DNA of 64,000 nt from JABDIY01 sp963751955 (GCA_963751955.1 CAVVWM010000017.1:16771-80770), one strand, 5' to 3'. Counted from the first letter of the stretch, positions 1-9,703 are shown. Numbers and translations are program-made. Notes: a model not told the origin generated them from the letters alone.

Positions 1-72
1 CGTCAGTACGTCGAGGCCGCCAGCACGCTCGTACCCGAACAGCCGACCGAGGTCACAGCACCTGGTCAGTGA
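1..72 (+). CDS. C-terminal end of an unidentified protein (partial)
   Basis: Frame 1 is open from the window edge for 23 codons and ends at TGA (70-72), 33 bases before the def start. The visible tail is short and rich in Thr, Pro, Val and Glu, with no recognisable motif. A gene in this place on the same strand would be the upstream neighbour of def-fmt-rsmB; in other bacteria that is often priA, but nothing here proves it. It could be a chance open frame. Confidence 0.4.
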   Translation, partial: RQYVEAASTLVPEQPTEVTAPGQ

Positions 73-105
73 GCTGGGAGTCGAGCTGGGTACACTTGAT
101 GCTTC

Positions 106-627
106 ATGAGAGGCCGTTTCACCAATAGCGAGGGCGAAGCTCCATTCGATATTCGCAAATTTGGCGACCCAGTGCTTAGAACCAAAGCCGCCGAGGTCGA
201 CGACATCGACTCCACGTTGGTCGCCGTTGTCGAGGACATGCTCGAGACCATGTACGCCGAGCCGGGGCTGGGATTGGCTGCCCCCCAAGTTGGCATCAGC
301 AAGCGGCTCTTCGTCTACGACATCGGAGACGGTCCGCACGCGATTGTGAACCCCGAAATCGTCGAGTCCGATGGCGAGTGGGTGTACGAAGAGGGCTGTC
401 TCTCGGTTCCGGGTCTGTCGTGGGAGATCGTCCGACCCAAGGAAATCCACCTCACTGGTTATGACCTCGATGGCAACGAAATCTCTATCGAGGCTGATGA
501 ATTGCTGTCGCGCTGCTTCCAGCACGAACTCGACCATCTCGAAGGCAAACTGCTGATCGATCACCTCGAAGGCGAGACTCGCAAGGCGGCCATGCGCACC
601 GTACGCGAAGTCTTCCTCGGCTTGTAG
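106..627 (+). CDS. def: Peptide deformylase
   Basis: Removes the formyl group from the N-terminal methionine of new proteins; a metal-dependent cytoplasmic enzyme. All three family motifs are present in the 173 residues: GLGLAAPQVG (54-63), EGCLS (96-100, Cys metal ligand) and QHELDH (139-144, two His ligands and the catalytic Glu). Length is normal. The ATG at 106 gives about ten residues before the first conserved stretch. It is followed 15 bases later by fmt, the enzyme that adds the formyl group to initiator tRNA, so the two opposing steps are cotranscribed, as in many bacteria. Confidence 0.96.
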   Translation: MRGRFTNSEGEAPFDIRKFGDPVLRTKAAEVDDIDSTLVAVVEDMLETMYAEPGLGLAAPQVGISKRLFVYDIGDGPHAIVNPEIVESDGEWVYEEGCLSVPGLSWEIVRPKEIHLTGYDLDGNEISIEADELLSRCFQHELDHLEGKLLIDHLEGETRKAAMRTVREVFLGL

Positions 628-642
628 CGGCGGTACCAGCCA

Positions 643-1521
643 ATGACTGTGCATCCGCTCGTCTTTCTGGGGACCCCAGACGAGGCGGTTCCGCCCCTGC
701 GTGCCCTGCACGCTGCGGGTCATGAGATCTCCCTGGTTGTCACACGAGCAGATGCGCGTCGAGGTCGTCGTGGGAAACCGACTCCGTCGCCGGTGAAACA
801 GGCCGCCCTGGATCTTGGCCTACCGGTGACTCACTCATTGGAAGACGTATGGACGTGTGGGGCGAGGCGTGGGGTTGTTGTGGCCTACGGGCTGATCATC
901 CCTGCCAAGCTTCTTGTCGAAGTGCCAATGGTCAATATGCATTTTTCAAAGCTCCCTCGTTGGCGCGGTGCTGCCCCGGTTGAACGGGCAATCCTCGCCG
1001 GAGACACCGAAACCGCTGTCGGGATCATGGAGATGGAAGCAGGGCTCGATACCGGTCCGATCTATGTCCAGCAAGACGTGACCATTCGTCCCGACGACAC
1101 CGCTGAGGCTTTGCGGAACCGCCTTGTCGAGATCGGAACAGAGCTTCTTTTGGAACTGTTTGCCGACGGGCTGGAGGAAGCTCCAACTCCCCAAAAAGGA
1201 GTCGCAACCTACGCTTACAAGATCACTTCGGAAGATCGTCGGATCAGATGGGACCAGCCCGCATCGGTCATCGATGCGCAGGTTCGGATCGGACGGGCCC
1301 ACACGTTGTTCCGTGCCGAACACTTCATCGTGTGGCGAGCCCGGATGGTCGACCTGCAAGCCAGCCCAGGCGAACTGTTCGAGCAAGACCAGACTCCGAT
1401 GGTTGGTACTGGCATCGGTGCACTCGAGTTGTTGGAAGTACAACCGGCCGGCAAACCCCGGATGGACGCCAGAGCATGGTGGAACGGCGCCCGGCCCAGC
1501 GGTGAGATTCTCGGTCAGTGA
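643..1521 (+). CDS. fmt: Methionyl-tRNA formyltransferase
   Basis: Transfers a formyl group from 10-formyl-tetrahydrofolate to Met-tRNA(fMet). The N-terminal Rossmann domain starts with VFLGTPDEAVPPL. The catalytic Asn-His pair and the conserved loop are seen as VNMHFSKLPRWRGAAP, with the catalytic Asp in GLDTGPI. The C-terminal tRNA-binding domain follows. At 292 residues it is slightly shorter than usual (about 305-315), mainly around residues 65-80. The stop overlaps the GTG start of rsmB, which implies translational coupling. Confidence 0.96.
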   Translation: MTVHPLVFLGTPDEAVPPLRALHAAGHEISLVVTRADARRGRRGKPTPSPVKQAALDLGLPVTHSLEDVWTCGARRGVVVAYGLIIPAKLLVEVPMVNMHFSKLPRWRGAAPVERAILAGDTETAVGIMEMEAGLDTGPIYVQQDVTIRPDDTAEALRNRLVEIGTELLLELFADGLEEAPTPQKGVATYAYKITSEDRRIRWDQPASVIDAQVRIGRAHTLFRAEHFIVWRARMVDLQASPGELFEQDQTPMVGTGIGALELLEVQPAGKPRMDARAWWNGARPSGEILGQ

Positions 1522-2591
1522 GTTCGGGAATAGAAACGCGCAAGATCGCGATCGAGGCGATCGAGCGAATTCAAGACGGGGGAGCGTTCGCAAACCTCGT
1601 GCTCGGACCCATGATCGACCGAACGAGCCTTTCCCCGCGCGACCGAGGTTTCGTGACCGAACTGGTGTACGGCACCACTCGAATGCGCCGAGCCCTGGAC
1701 TTCATAATCGAGCCATTCTTGATGGGCGAGATCGATGCGCATGTGCGCGCAGTCCTCCAGATCGGCACGTACCAACTGCACTACATGGACACGCCAGTTC
1801 ACGCAGCGGTCGACGCGACTGTGAGTTCGGCGAGGAAGAGGGTTCGAGGTCTCATCAACGCCGTCCTGCGCAAAGTAGCGGCCGCTACCCCGGAGTTTCC
1901 TGCCGATGGAATACGTCTCAGTTATCCGGACTGGATGATCGAAAGACTTGCCGCTGATATCGGCCGAACCGAGGCACTGGTGGCCCTTGAAGCGATGAAC
2001 AAGCCGGCTGCGACCCACGTTCGCTCCGACGGTTATGTGCAAGACCCGGCCAGCCAGGAGGTAGTGGCGATGGTGGGGGGGAAGGCCGGTGATCTGGTCC
2101 TGGATCTCTGCGCTGCGCCCGGAGGCAAGGCTACTGGTTTAGCCAGAACAGGGGCCTCCGTTGTTGCTGGTGATCTCCGCTTCAAGCGGACTCGTCTCAT
2201 GGCACGGAATGCGAAGTCCACCAGGTCCGGAATCGCCTCCCTCACCGCCGATGGCCGGTCTTTCCCTGTACGACCGGGGTGCGCCGATGTGGTTCTACTC
2301 GATGCTCCGTGTTCAGGCCTTGGCAGCCTTCGTCGCCGTCCCGATGCGCGATGGAGGATTGATCCAGAGGCACCGGAAAGGCTGGGAGTCCTCCAGCGCC
2401 AACTTCTGTGCGCTGCCTTGCCGCTTATCAAGTCTGGAGGTCGCCTGGTATACAGCGTCTGCACAATGACAGCTGCTGAGACCACTGAAGTCGTGAAGTC
2501 CATCGACTGGGAGCCCATCGGTGATCCGGTGGTCAATCTTCCCGATGCTGAAAGCGACGGAATGTGGAGCCAGGCCTTTCGCTCTCCCTAG
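1518..2591 (+). CDS. rsmB: 16S rRNA (cytosine-C5) methyltransferase RsmB
   Basis: S-adenosylmethionine-dependent methyltransferase for a cytosine of 16S rRNA (C967 in E. coli). The NusB-like RNA-binding domain spans about residues 1-130. The catalytic domain has the SAM-binding LDLCAAPGGK, the DAPCSGLG motif with one conserved Cys, and YSVCTM with the catalytic Cys. The GTG start at 1518 overlaps the fmt stop (GTGA). At 357 residues it is shorter than the E. coli enzyme (about 430), with a compact linker and C-terminus. It is last in the def-fmt-rsmB operon and converges on the dehydrogenase gene 12 bases downstream. Confidence 0.93.
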   Translation: MSSGIETRKIAIEAIERIQDGGAFANLVLGPMIDRTSLSPRDRGFVTELVYGTTRMRRALDFIIEPFLMGEIDAHVRAVLQIGTYQLHYMDTPVHAAVDATVSSARKRVRGLINAVLRKVAAATPEFPADGIRLSYPDWMIERLAADIGRTEALVALEAMNKPAATHVRSDGYVQDPASQEVVAMVGGKAGDLVLDLCAAPGGKATGLARTGASVVAGDLRFKRTRLMARNAKSTRSGIASLTADGRSFPVRPGCADVVLLDAPCSGLGSLRRRPDARWRIDPEAPERLGVLQRQLLCAALPLIKSGGRLVYSVCTMTAAETTEVVKSIDWEPIGDPVVNLPDAESDGMWSQAFRSP

Positions 2592-2603
2592 CGGGCGCTC
2601 GGA

Positions 2604-4091
2604 CTAGCTGTTGGTGGGAAAGCCGAGATCTATCTCACTCGTCGCCGGGTCCGGCCACCGCGAGGTGATGACCTTGGGGCGGGTGTAGAACCGCATTCCT
2701 TCCGGTCCGTACATAGTGGTATCGCCGAAGAAGCTGTCATTCCAGCCTCCGAAGCTGTGGTAACCGACCGGGACCGGCACCGGAACATTGATCCCGACCA
2801 TTCCCGCCTCGACTTCCTGCTGGAATTGCCTGGCAGCGCCGCCATCGCGGGTGTAGATAGCGGTGCCGTTGCCCCACGCGTTCTTGTCGATCATGTCGAT
2901 TGCGTCGGCAAACGTGGCCACACGAACCACGCTCAATACCGGACCGAATATCTCATCGCGGTAGACGGACATATCGGTGCTGACATGGTCGATCAGGCTC
3001 ACTCCGAGGAAGAAACCGTTGCCGGCGAAGACCTTTTCCCTCCCGTCCACCACCACGGTGGCTCCCTCACGGGCTCCGGCATCGATGTAGCCCGCTACGC
3101 GATCTCGGTGCTCGGCTGTGATCAGCGGACCCATCTCCGATGCAGGGTCGATGCCAGGCCCGATAACGAGCGAGTCTGTTCGTGCCCGGATTGCGTCTAC
3201 CAGTGGATCAGCGCTGTCACCGACGGCAACGATGACCGAAATAGCCATACATCTCTCACCAGCAGAACCGTAGGCGGCTGATACGGCTGCGTCAGCCGCC
3301 ATCTCGATGTCAGCGTCAGGCAGAACCACCATGTGATTCTTTGCACCGCCGAGCGCCTGCACTCGCTTGCCGTTGGCTGCGGCGGTGGAGTAGATGTACT
3401 TGGCGATCGGGGTCGACCCCACGAAACTGACAGCCCTTACCTGGTCGTGCTCGAGAATGGCGTCGACGGCTTCCTTGTCACCGTTGACCACGTTGAGAAG
3501 CCCGTCGGGAAAGCCGGCCTCATGGAACAGCTCAGCGATAAACATTGGCGTCGACGGGTCGCGTTCGGAGGGTTTGAGAACAAAGGCGTTTCCCGCCGCG
3601 ATTGCGTTGGGAATCGTCCACAATGGAATCATCGCCGGAAAGTTGAATGGGGTGATGCCGGCCACGACGCCGAGGGGCCGACGAACCGACAGCACGTCTA
3701 CGCCAGTGGAAGCGTTCTCACTCATTTCGCCCTTCAGTGAGTCCGATAGCCCACAGGCGTACTCGATGTTCTCGAGGCCGCGGGAGATCTCGCCGGCCGA
3801 GTCCGACAGGACCTTGCCATGTTCGGACGTGAGGGTACGGGCCAAGGCGTCCACGTTGGCCTCGATCAGGTTGCGGAACCGAAACATGGCCTTGGTCCGC
3901 TTTGCGATGCTCACTTCCCGCCATTCCAGGTAGGCATCGTGAGCTACTCGAACGGCGGCGTCGACTTCGCCAGCGGTCGCCAACGAAACCGTTGCCGTCT
4001 GTTCACCCGTGGCCGGGTTGAAGACCGGTTTGGTTCTGCCCGATGTTCCGGGAACGATCTTGCCACCGACGAGATGATCGATCGACTTCAT
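2604..4091 (-). CDS. mmsA: Methylmalonate-semialdehyde dehydrogenase (CoA-acylating)
   Basis: Oxidises methylmalonate or malonate semialdehyde to propionyl- or acetyl-CoA with NAD and CoA, in valine, beta-alanine and pyrimidine breakdown. It has the aldehyde dehydrogenase fold, with TPFNFPAMIPLW and the catalytic Cys in GSAGERCMAIS; Arg-Cys-Met there is typical of the CoA-acylating group. The frame is open further upstream, but the ATG at 4091 (MKSIDHLVGG) has a GGAGG ribosome site just before it and avoids overlap with the preceding gene, giving 495 residues, the normal size. The upstream aminotransferase probably supplies the semialdehyde. Confidence 0.93.
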   Translation of the reverse strand: MKSIDHLVGGKIVPGTSGRTKPVFNPATGEQTATVSLATAGEVDAAVRVAHDAYLEWREVSIAKRTKAMFRFRNLIEANVDALARTLTSEHGKVLSDSAGEISRGLENIEYACGLSDSLKGEMSENASTGVDVLSVRRPLGVVAGITPFNFPAMIPLWTIPNAIAAGNAFVLKPSERDPSTPMFIAELFHEAGFPDGLLNVVNGDKEAVDAILEHDQVRAVSFVGSTPIAKYIYSTAAANGKRVQALGGAKNHMVVLPDADIEMAADAAVSAAYGSAGERCMAISVIVAVGDSADPLVDAIRARTDSLVIGPGIDPASEMGPLITAEHRDRVAGYIDAGAREGATVVVDGREKVFAGNGFFLGVSLIDHVSTDMSVYRDEIFGPVLSVVRVATFADAIDMIDKNAWGNGTAIYTRDGGAARQFQQEVEAGMVGINVPVPVPVGYHSFGGWNDSFFGDTTMYGPEGMRFYTRPKVITSRWPDPATSEIDLGFPTNS

Positions 4092-4119
4092 TCTTGTGCT
4101 CCTCCGCGGAAGGTTGCCG

Positions 4120-5402
4120 CTATGAGATTGTTCCGGCTGCTGCCCGAATGCTAGCGATACCGGTATCCATGTCTTCAACGCTGACATTCAGCATGGGCGA
4201 GATGCGTAGAACGTTTCCGTACAACCCGCCTTTTCCGACCAGAAGGCCGTGATCTTTGCATCGCTCCATCATCTCTACAGCACGTTCAGGCGATGGCTCG
4301 AGGGTGTCAGGCTGAACAGTCTCAAGCGCCTGCATGAGCCCTTTCCCGCGAGCTTCAATGAGCCACGGTGTCTCTTCAACAAGATCGTCGAGAGCAGCTC
4401 GGAGTCGGCTGCCCATGCGAAGTGCGTTCCCTTGCAGATCGTTCTCGACCACTTCGTTGATCGTTGCCAGTCCTCCCGCCGCCGAAAGCGGATTCCCACC
4501 AAAGGTCGAAAAGTGGGTCACGTTGATCGCATCGAACAGTTCCGCCCTCGCCACGATGCCGGCCAGTGTGATGCCGTTGCCAACCCCCTTGGCGAAGGTG
4601 AGCATGTCGGGCACCATCCCATGAGCTTGGTATCCCCAGAAGTGTTCACCGGTACGACCCCATCCGGTCTGGACCTCGTCGGAGATGAACAGTATTCCAC
4701 GGTTGTCGAGTTCCTTTTCATAGCCCCGAAGAAGCCATCGGGAGGAGTTGCGAACCCACCAACCCCCTGGATCGGTTCGGCGATCATGGCCGCTACGTCT
4801 CCGGCTCCGGTCATGTCGAGCAGTTGCAAGAGATCTTCGGTACAGGCTTTGGTGTAGGCATCGCCATCGAGATCAGCGAATGGTGAACGGAGTTGATAGG
4901 GCCCCTGCACGAAGGTGACTTTGAGTCCTGACGTGCTGGTGGCGCCCCACGAGGAATGTGAGGTGATGGCCTGAGCGGTGAAACTGCGACCGTGGTAGCT
5001 GTTTCGCATCGCCAGAATCTGATTCGACTTCCGGTACGACGTAGCCAACAGGATCGCCGTGTCATTTGCCTCGGTGCCCGAAGGAGTGAGGAATACCCGA
5101 GCGTCGGGTATTCCCGACAGGCCGGCGATCCGTTCGGCTAGCTGGATCATGATCTCATTGAGATACAGCGTGGACGTGTGCATCACTTTGGCGGCCTGGG
5201 CTTGGACTGCGGATGTGACGCGCGGATGATTGTGCCCGATCATCGTGGTGAGCACCCCGCCGAAGAAATCGAGGTATCGGTCGCCTTCGGGGGTGAAGAC
5301 CCAACTGCCCTCGCCTCGGTCGATCTGAAGTGGCTCGGCGTAGTACGGGGACAGGAAGCTCGGAAGCACGTTCTTGTAGCGGTTTAACAACGACTGGTTC
5401 AC
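4120..5402 (-). CDS. Class III aminotransferase (AGT2 / 4-aminobutyrate type), frameshifted
   Basis: PLP-dependent transfer of an amino group from an omega-amino or beta-amino acid to a keto acid. Residues 1 to about 228 are read in one frame (FLTPSGTEAND, YHGRSFTA, IAEPIQGVGG). The rest, including the PLP lysine in TFAKGVGNG and the TFGGNPLSAAGG motif, is in another. The break is at a run of four T (4715-4718; AAAA on the coding strand). Adding one A restores a smooth protein of 427 residues, the family's normal length. The start is GTG. With mmsA 28 bases downstream, a role with 3-aminoisobutyrate, beta-alanine or alanine-glyoxylate is likely. It may be a sequencing error or a recent pseudogene. 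Confidence 0.85.
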
Positions 5403-5454
5403 GTCACAAGCCTACGACACGCACCGATTCCGAGCATCGGCAACAGCGGAACCG

Positions 5455-6600
5455 CTACAGGTGCCGGAGAAATATTCCGCTCCGAACCTTGGGCTCGAAA
5501 TAGGTTGACTTGGGAGGCATCACATCACCAGCGTCGGCGACGGCGAAGAGTTGGGGCATTGTCACGGGCGTCATCAGTACCAGCAAATCGCCCGACTCGT
5601 CTACCGATCGGAGTAGAGCGTCCTCGGCACCGTCGGCCATCTGGTATCGGACGACAGCATTGGGACCCAATCGGGGTCGGATGATCCGCTCGAACTGCCA
5701 GACATCGAGTCGTTCCAGAGGCCGATGAGCTGATTGATGGGGAACCGTGATCCACTCACCGCCGAAATACGCCTGAAGGTGGCCGATGCCGTCGCCGAGT
5801 CGGCCCTTCTGTGCACCCGGAATTTCGAGGAGTTGGGCCAACGGTTGTCCAACGGTGGTGTGAGCAAAACGGTGGAAGGCTCGGTTCCGAAGCTGGTCGG
5901 TCGAAAACAGTGCCGCCAATACCCACGGTGATCCGCCGTTCGCATATCGAAGCGCTGCTGCAGCGGTTCGATGATGGCCGTCGATCAGGTAGAGCCGAGA
6001 GTCTTCCAGCGCCGCACGGATAGCTGTGTTGCTGGATTCGGGGAGCGTCCAGATCGTCTGATCCAACCCATCGGGCAAAGAGAAGCGCAGCTCAGGGTCC
6101 TCCGATTCAATTCCTTCCAGGATGGCGGCTATATGCCGATTCGGGTGATGGGCAACAGCGATCGGACTGCTCTGAGCCCCGACAACCTCTGAGTGCAATG
6201 CGAGATGTGACGCCCTCTCCGGGTGGGTTGCCTCGTGAATTCGGATGGTTCCGGATATGTAGTCGTCCAGATGGACGCCGCCGACGATCCCGATCTGAGC
6301 CCAACCGTCCAGTTCAAGACGGTAGGCATAGAATCGTTCTTCTCGAATCTCGGAAAACGCACCAGAGTCGAGCAGAGCGTCGAGTGCCTCACGACCTCGG
6401 CCGAGAAGGTCTCTACTCGAGAGAGCTTGGTCTCCGTCGTAGTCTTCGGGTCCCAGCGTGACTCCCAAGTACGAGTCGGGGTGGGTTTGAAGGTGTGCCC
6501 GTCGTTGTCCCGGTGTGAGCGCGTCATGAGCCGGCGAGGGAACACGATCGGTCCACCCGACCTTAACCAGGCGGAGCTGAAGGGGGGCGAGTGCCGCCAA
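5455..6600 (-). CDS. DUF1015 family protein
   Basis: A 381-residue protein of the DUF1015 family, recognised by IDGHHRTAAA near the middle and the C-terminal MPPKSTYFEPKVRSG. Its biochemical function is unsettled; the HHR motif suggests a phosphate or nucleotide ligand. Members often sit beside serine-synthesis genes, as here: the TTG start at 6600 follows the serC stop after one base, so translation is probably coupled. No ATG fits the conserved N-terminus, so TTG is the best start. A part in serine or phosphoserine metabolism is inferred from position only. Confidence 0.88.
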   Translation of the reverse strand: MAALAPLQLRLVKVGWTDRVPSPAHDALTPGQRRAHLQTHPDSYLGVTLGPEDYDGDQALSSRDLLGRGREALDALLDSGAFSEIREERFYAYRLELDGWAQIGIVGGVHLDDYISGTIRIHEATHPERASHLALHSEVVGAQSSPIAVAHHPNRHIAAILEGIESEDPELRFSLPDGLDQTIWTLPESSNTAIRAALEDSRLYLIDGHHRTAAAALRYANGGSPWVLAALFSTDQLRNRAFHRFAHTTVGQPLAQLLEIPGAQKGRLGDGIGHLQAYFGGEWITVPHQSAHRPLERLDVWQFERIIRPRLGPNAVVRYQMADGAEDALLRSVDESGDLLVLMTPVTMPQLFAVADAGDVMPPKSTYFEPKVRSGIFLRHL

Positions 6601-6601
6601 A

Positions 6602-7711
6602 TCAACCGGTCCGTGCGGAGAATGTGGCCATGAAATTGATCAGCACGTCGACGCTCTCGTCGGGTGTGGCGTTGTAGATGCTGGCCCGGATACCGCCGAC
6701 CGAACGATGGCCTTTCAAGAACAGAAGGTTCTCAGTTTTCGCTTCGGCGATGAATCGCTTCTCGAGCTCTTCGGATCCGAGCCGGAATACGACGTTGGTG
6801 TGTGATCGATCCGCCGTGTTCACCGGGCTCGTGTAGAACCCGCCACTCGAGTCGATAGCGGAATATAGCTGGCCAGAGCGGTCAGCGGCTCGACGCTGCA
6901 TTGCCGCTACCCCGCCCATTTCTTCCATCCATGCCAATACCTTGCCTGTTGCCCAGATGGGAAAGACCGGCGGTGTGTTGGCCAGTGAATCGGCGTCGGC
7001 GTGAGTCTTGTAGCTGAGGTACGCAGGATTCGTGGGAGCGGAGTCCATAACCGACTTCCTCACGAAGACAACCGCCAAGCCTGCTGGACCGAGATTCTTC
7101 TGCGCACCGCCGTACACAACATCGAACAGGTCCCAAGGAATGGGACGGGAGAGGTAGTCCGAGCTCATATCAGCCACGACCCGTACCCCCGGGTCATCGA
7201 AGTTCGACATGCGGATACCACCGATGGTCTCGTTCGAAGTGACATGAAGGTATCGGGTATTGTCGGCGATCTCGAGATCGTCGAGGGAGGGCATGGACTT
7301 GAAGCCCCCACCGGACCCGTTCCAGGCCTCATAAGTGTTCGGCCGCAGAATGCGGGCGTCCGCAACCGCCTTCTTTCCCCAGGTTCCTGCCACTACATAG
7401 CCGACCTTGTCGGTTGGCTGGGATGCATTCATTGGCACCATGGCGAATTGCAGCGTCGCCCCTCCCTGAAGGAGCAGGATCGAGAAGTCCTCCGGGACGG
7501 CGAACAGGCGCCGGAATCGGTCGAGTGTGTCGTGATGAATGGCGTCGTACTCGGGTCCGCGATGGCTCATCTCGATCAGCGACATTCCGGTGCCGTTGAG
7601 GTCGACCAGTTCGGCCGAGAGCTCTTCGAGTACCGCTAGCGGTAGAGCGCATGGTCCAGCACAGAAGTTGAAGGCCCTGAACGGTCGGGCAATGGTGGAA
7701 GAAGTAGTCAC
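6602..7711 (-). CDS. serC: Phosphoserine aminotransferase
   Basis: Converts 3-phosphohydroxypyruvate and glutamate to phosphoserine, the second step of serine synthesis. The family N-terminus FNFCAGPCALP is clear, as is the PLP-binding lysine in YGGAQKNLGPAG. MSSDYLSRPI and the C-terminal GHRSVGGIRASIYNA, which binds substrate phosphate, are also present. The 369 residues match the usual length. It lies 11 bases after serA, which makes its substrate, and is followed by the DUF1015 gene. No serB is visible in the window. Confidence 0.96.
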   Translation of the reverse strand: MTTSSTIARPFRAFNFCAGPCALPLAVLEELSAELVDLNGTGMSLIEMSHRGPEYDAIHHDTLDRFRRLFAVPEDFSILLLQGGATLQFAMVPMNASQPTDKVGYVVAGTWGKKAVADARILRPNTYEAWNGSGGGFKSMPSLDDLEIADNTRYLHVTSNETIGGIRMSNFDDPGVRVVADMSSDYLSRPIPWDLFDVVYGGAQKNLGPAGLAVVFVRKSVMDSAPTNPAYLSYKTHADADSLANTPPVFPIWATGKVLAWMEEMGGVAAMQRRAADRSGQLYSAIDSSGGFYTSPVNTADRSHTNVVFRLGSEELEKRFIAEAKTENLLFLKGHRSVGGIRASIYNATPDESVDVLINFMATFSARTG

Positions 7712-7722
7712 GGCAGTTTCTT

Positions 7723-8934
7723 TCAGACTTGGGTCGTGGTGACGTTGAGGACGTGTTCGAGCTTGGTGAGCGACTCCAAGGTCGACATTGGTGGCATGTG
7801 GTTCACGTGGACGGTTGCGACCGCTGCCCCGTTCGGTCCGCTGAACAATTGGTTCTGCATTTCCTGCACGTTGACGTTCTGTGACCGGAGCATTTCGAAC
7901 ACCGACGCGAGCACGCCCACCCGATCGAGGTGTTTGATGATCAGGCTGGCTTCACCCCGCGGTTGGGTGTTCATGTTGACGACGTTGATGGGGCTCCCCG
8001 AAATGAATGCCTCGATCGTCTTCACTGTCCCGTCCGCCACCGAACGTTGTGCCTGGGCTGTGCTGGCACCGATGTGATGAGTCCCGACCACGTTCGGGTG
8101 AGCGGCAACAGCAGATGAGAAGGTCTCGTCCTTTCCTTTCGGCTCGTCGGCGAACACATCGAGGCCGGCCCGAAGACCACGATTGAGGGCAACGAGCAGA
8201 GCTTCCTCGTTCACGATCTCGCCTCGGCTGGTGTTGAGAAGAATCGCCTCCAGTTTCATCTTGGAGAGGAACCGATCGTCCACCATTCCGGTCGTCGACT
8301 CTGATTTGGGGACGTGGAGCGAGACAATGTCTGATTCAGCGATGAGCTCGTCGAGGCTGTTGACCATCCGGATGCCGATTGATCGAATTCTTTGCTGAAC
8401 CCGATCCGAACGTCCGTCTTTGCGCACAGCAAGGACGGTCAGGCCGAACGCCTTGGACCGTTTGGCAACTTGCATTCCGATCTCTCCGAGCCCGATGATG
8501 CCAATCTTCTTGCCGAGAACACCATCGGCCTTGCTGTAGAGGGCTTTTTGCCATTTGCCATTCCGAAGGTCGGCGGTGTTGTCGACGATGCGTCGGTCGA
8601 TTCCCAGCAGCAGGCCCATGGTGAGCTCGGCGACGGCAACGGCGTTTCTGCCCGGCACATTGCAGACAAAGACCCCTGAGGCAGAAGCAGAGTCGCAGTC
8701 AATGTTGTCCACACCGGCACCGGCCCGAACGATGAACTGGAGGCGGTCTGCCGCTTCGATGGTGGCGGCGAAGACCTTTGTGCTACGAACGACGAGACCG
8801 TCAAACCCGCTGATTCGATCTGGTAGATCATCGGCCGACAGGCCCGCCTCGACAACACACTGGACCCCGGCATCAACCAAAGGCTCGAGACGATCTGCAT
8901 CGATCGCATCTGCGAACAGGATCCGAACTGGCAA
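7723..8934 (-). CDS. serA: D-3-phosphoglycerate dehydrogenase
   Basis: NAD-dependent oxidation of 3-phosphoglycerate, the first step of serine synthesis. The catalytic domain has RAGAGVDNID, the NAD-binding GIIGLGEIG, the catalytic Arg in LLNTSRGEIV, and His in GTHHIGAST. A C-terminal ACT domain (about residues 325-403) suggests feedback control by serine. There is no intervening domain as in the long mycobacterial form (about 530 residues). The start is TTG at 8934, preceded by GAGGTGA at good spacing. It is the first gene of serA-serC-DUF1015. Confidence 0.95.
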   Translation of the reverse strand: MPVRILFADAIDADRLEPLVDAGVQCVVEAGLSADDLPDRISGFDGLVVRSTKVFAATIEAADRLQFIVRAGAGVDNIDCDSASASGVFVCNVPGRNAVAVAELTMGLLLGIDRRIVDNTADLRNGKWQKALYSKADGVLGKKIGIIGLGEIGMQVAKRSKAFGLTVLAVRKDGRSDRVQQRIRSIGIRMVNSLDELIAESDIVSLHVPKSESTTGMVDDRFLSKMKLEAILLNTSRGEIVNEEALLVALNRGLRAGLDVFADEPKGKDETFSSAVAAHPNVVGTHHIGASTAQAQRSVADGTVKTIEAFISGSPINVVNMNTQPRGEASLIIKHLDRVGVLASVFEMLRSQNVNVQEMQNQLFSGPNGAAVATVHVNHMPPMSTLESLTKLEHVLNVTTTQV

Positions 8935-9108
8935 CGTTATTCACCTCACACTCAGCCCCCGCTCGGCTGACACGGAGCGAGGGGGACATTTGCTGTCTGG
9001 ATCCTAACGCAGCTCACAGGTCTTGGGAATCGTGACTGGGCACGACCCTTTGAGGGCTTTCTCGGACCCCCGGGAACCAGACGATCCGAACGCGAGACTT
9101 GTACCACC

Positions 9109-9654
9109 ATGAAATCTCGAATTGCCCTCATCCTCATCTCCTTTGTCTTCATCGCTGCCGCCTGCGGATCCCCCGAAGCTCAGCAGGCAGAATCTGGCAC
9201 GTCGCTCTCGATCTCGGATGCTTGGAGCCGGCAACCAGCGGCGGGCCAAACCGTATCGGCTGCCTACGGTGTCATCAGCAATAGCTCCGATCGTGACATT
9301 CGTCTGATGTCGGCGTCATCGCCAGCGTCCTCGGGGGTTGAACTCCACGAGACGCTCATGGACGAAAACGGAGCAATGTCGATGCAGGAGCGAGAAGACG
9401 GATTCGTCGTTCCTGCTGGCGGCAGCTTCACCTTCGAGCCGGGGGGCCCTCACATCATGTTCCTAGATATCGACCCGGCGACGTACCCATCGGATTCGGT
9501 CAGCGTCACGCTTACATCCGAACAGGGGGAAACGCTCGAATTTGACGCAGAGGTCCGAGCAATCGCCAGCGCGGGCATGGGCGACATGGAAGACATGGAC
9601 CAATCTGGTGATGGGGACAATATGGCAGAAGATTCGATGGCTGAAGACGGTTGA
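9109..9654 (+). CDS. PCu(A)C-type copper chaperone lipoprotein
   Basis: An exported lipoprotein of 181 residues. The N-terminus is a signal peptide ending in a lipobox (IAAAC, Cys 20), so it is probably anchored to the outer face of the membrane. The DUF461/PCu(A)C fold carries the copper-binding spacing: His in VELHETLM, Met in AMSMQ, then His and Met in GGPHIMFL. In other bacteria such proteins deliver Cu(I) to cytochrome oxidase. After the domain, about residues 151-181 form a Met- and Asp/Glu-rich tail (MGDMEDMDQ and more), which could bind further metal. It stands alone between serA (divergent) and the MogA gene. Confidence 0.88.
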   Translation: MKSRIALILISFVFIAAACGSPEAQQAESGTSLSISDAWSRQPAAGQTVSAAYGVISNSSDRDIRLMSASSPASSGVELHETLMDENGAMSMQEREDGFVVPAGGSFTFEPGGPHIMFLDIDPATYPSDSVSVTLTSEQGETLEFDAEVRAIASAGMGDMEDMDQSGDGDNMAEDSMAEDG

Positions 9655-9703
9655 GCAGTCTGTCGCTACGACCTGGTGCGTCTGAAGATGGCACACTGGA
9701 TCG

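Noticed and set aside
8953..8985. GC-rich inverted repeat upstream of serA as terminator
   Set aside because: CCCCCGCTC pairs with GAGCGAGGGG only with a bulge and no T-run follows in either direction; at best a weak 5' structure of serA mRNA.
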